A stretch of 64,000 nucleotides of DNA, taken from contig JAUYAU010000014.1 in the NCBI GenBank assembly GCA_030693335.1, positions 1 to 64,000 of the forward strand, read 5' to 3'. The DNA is from Sulfuricurvum sp. Its GTDB lineage: Bacteria > Campylobacterota > Campylobacteria > Campylobacterales > Sulfurimonadaceae. A program made the position numbers and the translations under genes. Numbering within the stretch: the first letter of the stretch is position 1; each line of letters opens with the position of its first letter. The notes under the pieces are model-generated. The model ran no database searches, had not been told where the DNA came from, and saw only the letters and a list, made by a program, of their open reading frames with translations. This document shows positions 60,758-64,000 of this stretch, in pieces.

Positions 60758-62200
60758 TTACCCCTCCAAATGAGATTCGGAGATTATAGTGACCGTATCT
60801 GATGCGCGGCTTAATGCTAGGGGATAATAGAGGGGATCTTCGCAGTTTAGGTTAATAAGATAGCTATGCGGCACGTTTAGGCCACAAATATATTCAGGAG
60901 TAGTAAGAGTAATTTCTTCCAAATTGTCGTATTGCAAGCTGAATGTATTATTTAAAACTCTGCATTGAACCTGCAAATGGCTCTCAATGGCCTTTTTGTA
61001 TTCGACAATCATCTGTGCTGTGGGCAATATAATCATTATAAGATGACTGCTGGTGGTTTCGAGGTGAGTTTTTAACCCCATAAGCAAAGTAAAAAGAGCT
61101 CCTTTGGTATGAGAAAAAGTAACAGTATGGACAGCGGGGCTTCGATAAACCGTACTAAGTGTAAAAACTTCCATATTTATAGGATTAGTAACACCGCATA
61201 AAAGAAGCGACCGTGACCCTTTGCGTTCAAGAAGACGTTCCAACATCTGGGCAGGGAGCAAATGAACATCATCACAGGCAATAAGGGTACTTTCTTGGAA
61301 AAAGCGGGTTGTATCAATAGGTGTTTTTTCTTTTGATGGAGTATAAAAGTGCAATTGTGCAAGATTAAATTTTACGGCTGAAAATTCCATGAGCGCAATA
61401 AACTCATTACGCAGCAGTTCGCCGCTTAATTGAGTTGGTGTGATGATGAGGGCAGTTTCATCAGGATGTGCGAGTATATAGTTCATAATTTTTCGGATCA
61501 TTACGGTACTTTTTCCACTGCTGTGAGGTGCACACAAAGAAAGGATCGATCGGCTTTTTATCGGGGTATCTAAAAATACTTGCTGTTCATGTGAAAGAAA
61601 CGATCCAAAGGGCTCAGCAGACGTTGGCAGCAAGAGCGTGTGTGCATTGAGAGAGCCGATAACTTTCAATTTTGAGAATGGAGTGGATTGAAACTCGCAC
61701 AGGGCATGAAGTTTGGTTTTAACTTCAAGGGCGGTATCATCATTAAAAATTAGCCGCGCTTTGGGTAAGAGTTCATGAAAGGATGGGTTTAGCGTTTCGA
61801 ATTCAGCTTTTGTGAGGTTTTGCATCCAAAAAATACGTTCCATAGGAGTTGAATCAAAGGAAAGTACGTCTTGAAGCTTTTGGTAGATGGCTTTTTCAGT
61901 AGCTTCTATCTGAGTATGGGGTATTTTGGGTGTTTGGCGCGTTAGGCGTTTAATGCTGGCACCTTTAAGTTCTCGTAAACTCCATGAGAGCTTTTCACCC
62001 AGGTAAAGGCCATAATGGGGTAAGAACAGCAAAAGGTCAATTTTTGAATGACTTTCATGATGAAAAAGGGTGAAGTCAGTGAGCAGCACAGCATTTTCAC
62101 GAAGAATTAAAGGATTAAAAGCAGAAGTGTCACTTTTCATAGGAAGATTAGTGGGTATTTTTTTTGATGACGTCCAATGGGAGAAGAAAGAAAACAGCAA
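60758..62200 (-). CDS. NERD-like + SF1-helicase-like ATPase (hypothetical)
   Basis: N-term '[24 protein letters not shown]' (NERD-like); motif I '[10 protein letters not shown]', Ia '[17 protein letters not shown]', II '[10 protein letters not shown]', VI-like '[15 protein letters not shown]'. Confidence 0.65.
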   Translation of the reverse strand: MLFSFFSHWTSSKKIPTNLPMKSDTSAFNPLILRENAVLLTDFTLFHHESHSKIDLLLFLPHYGLYLGEKLSWSLRELKGASIKRLTRQTPKIPHTQIEATEKAIYQKLQDVLSFDSTPMERIFWMQNLTKAEFETLNPSFHELLPKARLIFNDDTALEVKTKLHALCEFQSTPFSKLKVIGSLNAHTLLLPTSAEPFGSFLSHEQQVFLDTPIKSRSILSLCAPHSSGKSTVMIRKIMNYILAHPDETALIITPTQLSGELLRNEFIALMEFSAVKFNLAQLHFYTPSKEKTPIDTTRFFQESTLIACDDVHLLPAQMLERLLERKGSRSLLLCGVTNPINMEVFTLSTVYRSPAVHTVTFSHTKGALFTLLMGLKTHLETTSSHLIMIILPTAQMIVEYKKAIESHLQVQCRVLNNTFSLQYDNLEEITLTTPEYICGLNVPHSYLINLNCEDPLYYPLALSRASDTVTIISESHLEG

Positions 62201-62276
62201 AAAGAACCTCTTACTCTGATAATGGATAATTATAACCTATTTGGAAAAGAAAAAAGAGAAGAAAAGGATTTATGTT

Positions 62277-62295
62277 CCTGAGGGAAATCCTCAGG
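62277..62295 (-). terminator. Probable hup terminator hairpin
   Basis: CCTGAGG-N5-CCTCAGG perfect 7-bp stem downstream of HU, followed by T/C-rich tract. Confidence 0.5.
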
Positions 62296-62309
62296 GGAGA
62301 AAACGAAAA

Positions 62310-62594
62310 TTATTTTGCAGCAGCAACACTGTCTTTAAGACTTTTGCCCGGCTTGAACTTAGGAACCATTTTGTCAGAGGTAGTATACTTTTTAGTAGTA
62401 CCAGGTACTGTACCACTTTTACCTTTTTGAAGTGATGCTGCAAAACTTCCAAAACCTACCAAAGAAACTTCTTCTTTAGAAACAAGTGCTTCAGTTACTG
62501 CTTCTGTGAAAGCTTTAATAGCTGTTTCAGCTTCAATTTTAGTTTTGTAACCACCATTTTTTTGTACCAACTCTACGAATTGCGCTTTGTTCAT
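62310..62594 (-). CDS. hup: HU-family DNA-binding protein
   Basis: 'MNKAQFVELVQKNGGYKTKIEAETAIKAFTEAVTEALVSKEEVSLVGFGSF', 'KFKPGKSLKDSV'. Confidence 0.95.
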   Translation of the reverse strand: MNKAQFVELVQKNGGYKTKIEAETAIKAFTEAVTEALVSKEEVSLVGFGSFAASLQKGKSGTVPGTTKKYTTSDKMVPKFKPGKSLKDSVAAAK

Positions 62595-62749
62595 TTATTA
62601 CCCTTAAGATTAGATAGATGACATTCACTTAAACCTCCTGCTTCAAGGGAAACAGAGAAGAAAGTAATTCAAACGCGAATACTTTAATATCTCTTAGCTT
62701 AAATTTATCTGTGTTTTTCTACTTTTGGACGAATCTTTTGCAAATTCGA

Positions 62750-62944
62750 CTATTTTGGAGTATTTTTGTTCTTTTTAACGTGTCTGAAGCTATTCGTTAA
62801 ATGTAAGAATGATTCTTTGAGGTATAGAGTCCAATAGCAATAATATTCATTAATTGACCACTTTAGAGAGGAAAACCGTCTTGATGAAATGGATAAAAAT
62901 ACATCATCTAAGCCATCTCGTTCTTGCTCGCTTAAAGTGTTCAT
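62750..62944 (-). CDS. Small hypothetical protein
   Basis: 64 aa; ATG one base past the stop of the upstream HTH ORF. Confidence 0.4.
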   Translation of the reverse strand: MNTLSEQERDGLDDVFLSISSRRFSSLKWSINEYYCYWTLYLKESFLHLTNSFRHVKKNKNTPK

Positions 62945-62945
62945 G

Positions 62946-63185
62946 TTATTTTCCCAATTTATTTATTTTTCGTACTACGCGAATAATCTCATCGTCTTCA
63001 AGCATGGCGAGCATTTCTATTACGGCTTTGGCCGCTTGGGGTTTGGCATTTCCCAATCTCCAGTCTTGGTAGGTTCGCATAGAAACATCCAACTTTTCAG
63101 CCATAATTTTTTGTGAAATCTTTTTACCATTGTGCTGCGCCTCCACAGCATTGTGGAGAAGATTAAACAGGTCATTGATTTCCAT
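62946..63185 (-). CDS. Small helix-turn-helix DNA-binding protein
   Basis: 'KKISQKIMAEKLDVSMRTYQDWRLGNAKPQAAKAVIEML' Xre-type HTH. Confidence 0.75.
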   Translation of the reverse strand: MEINDLFNLLHNAVEAQHNGKKISQKIMAEKLDVSMRTYQDWRLGNAKPQAAKAVIEMLAMLEDDEIIRVVRKINKLGK

Positions 63186-63232
63186 TATTAAATTGTAATG
63201 AGAGTTTTATAAAATAAACATTAAAGCGAATG

Positions 63233-63256
63233 TTTTATACGATTAATCGTATAAAA
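63233..63256. repeat. Perfect 24-bp palindrome upstream of the HTH gene
   Basis: TTTTATACGATTAATCGTATAAAA equals its own reverse complement; second TTTTATAAAA palindrome at 63215-63224. Confidence 0.9.
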
Positions 63257-63266
63257 TAATAAAAGG

Positions 63267-63935
63267 CTAGAGAAGATCAGTATAGTCATATTTGGATAAA
63301 TCGACGTAGAATTCTCCCTCTTTTTGAATAATACGGACATCACTGCCAAAGCGCTCTGAAAAACGGCGACGTACTAGTTTGCGGTCTTCGCTTCCAACGC
63401 CGATGAATTTTAAATAGCGTTTAAGTTCAATAACCCCTTTTGGCTCAATTGAGAGGGCGTTTGGTTGAGTTACATCGACATCATGCACGGTACTGCTATT
63501 GTTAGAAAGCATGAGTTTGGTACTAAGCACCTCTAAAATACTTTTCAGTTGTTCATCTTTGGCGGTGTAAATTTCTTCAATACGCGTACGCTCGGCGATC
63601 AACATATCTTCTTTGTCATTCGTCAGCCGATCTATTTTTGCTTCGAGTTCTTTTATTTTGAGTTTGAGGTAGTGATTTTCTTTTTGATAAAGAGAAATAA
63701 CCATACCAACGCTTGTTTTAGTAGATGTTGTTGGCGGAACATTTACGGCTGCTGTTTGTTTTGAAGACTCGTGTATTTCTTGCTGCTTTTCTTCATTTAG
63801 AGAACTGCGGGGAACTATAATATAGGTTACTCCTGATTCAATAATATAATTGAGCCGTTTGGTCCGAATCTTATTTTGTATCATCTCTTTGGACATTTTG
63901 AATGTTTTTGCGTATTCATCAATACTAAAGCGCAT
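63267..63935 (-). CDS. Hypothetical protein with N-terminal helix-turn-helix-like segment and coiled coil (DUF3972-like)
   Basis: 'FSIDEYAKTFKMSKEMIQNKIRTKRLNYIIESGVTYIIVPRSSL', coiled coil, charged C-term. Confidence 0.6.
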   Translation of the reverse strand: MRFSIDEYAKTFKMSKEMIQNKIRTKRLNYIIESGVTYIIVPRSSLNEEKQQEIHESSKQTAAVNVPPTTSTKTSVGMVISLYQKENHYLKLKIKELEAKIDRLTNDKEDMLIAERTRIEEIYTAKDEQLKSILEVLSTKLMLSNNSSTVHDVDVTQPNALSIEPKGVIELKRYLKFIGVGSEDRKLVRRRFSERFGSDVRIIQKEGEFYVDLSKYDYTDLL

Positions 63936-64000
63936 GAGTTTTCCTTTTTTGGGTTAGCCAGTCTTGTTTTGGAGGGGGGATAATCCCCCCTTGACGCATC

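Overview
The window reads as one contiguous chromosomal segment of a Campylobacterota (Sulfuricurvum/Sulfurimonas-like) bacterium. That placement is inferred from HobA, a CheAY/CheV chemotaxis operon, ArsS-like kinases, SorAB and gene order; I ran no database search. Most of it is dense core genome: dnaX-murI-rho, feoAB, surE, greA-argC, cheV-cheA-cheW, clpB, rpmH-rnpA-yidD-yidC-jag-mnmE-ruvX, ilvC, dprA, queA-tatC-tatB-hemW, rppH-lysC-hobA-holB-folP, motAB, ppi-msrB, HU. Accessory-looking parts are: (i) a stand-alone OvoA-C-terminal-like (mercaptohistidine) methyltransferase; (ii) a CzcA/CusA-type RND efflux operon with a DUF3240-like protein and its own two-component system; (iii) sorAB; (iv) a nine-gene Mrp/Mbh-like antiporter operon (46.4-52.8 kb) with three ND5/MrpD-like subunits, no canonical MrpA, apparently different codon usage, and a possible truncated ORF at its edge; (v) a degenerate NERD + SF1-helicase-like protein; (vi) a small HTH operon next to a perfect 24-bp palindrome. 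Regulatory signals read directly include a HAIR (HspR-type) inverted repeat over the clpB promoter and a Fur-box-like repeat upstream of feoA. I saw no CRISPR array, rRNA, tRNA, IS element or obvious prophage. I did not find a convincing wholly new multi-gene system; the best leads are the Mrp island, the NERD-helicase protein and the palindrome/HTH locus.
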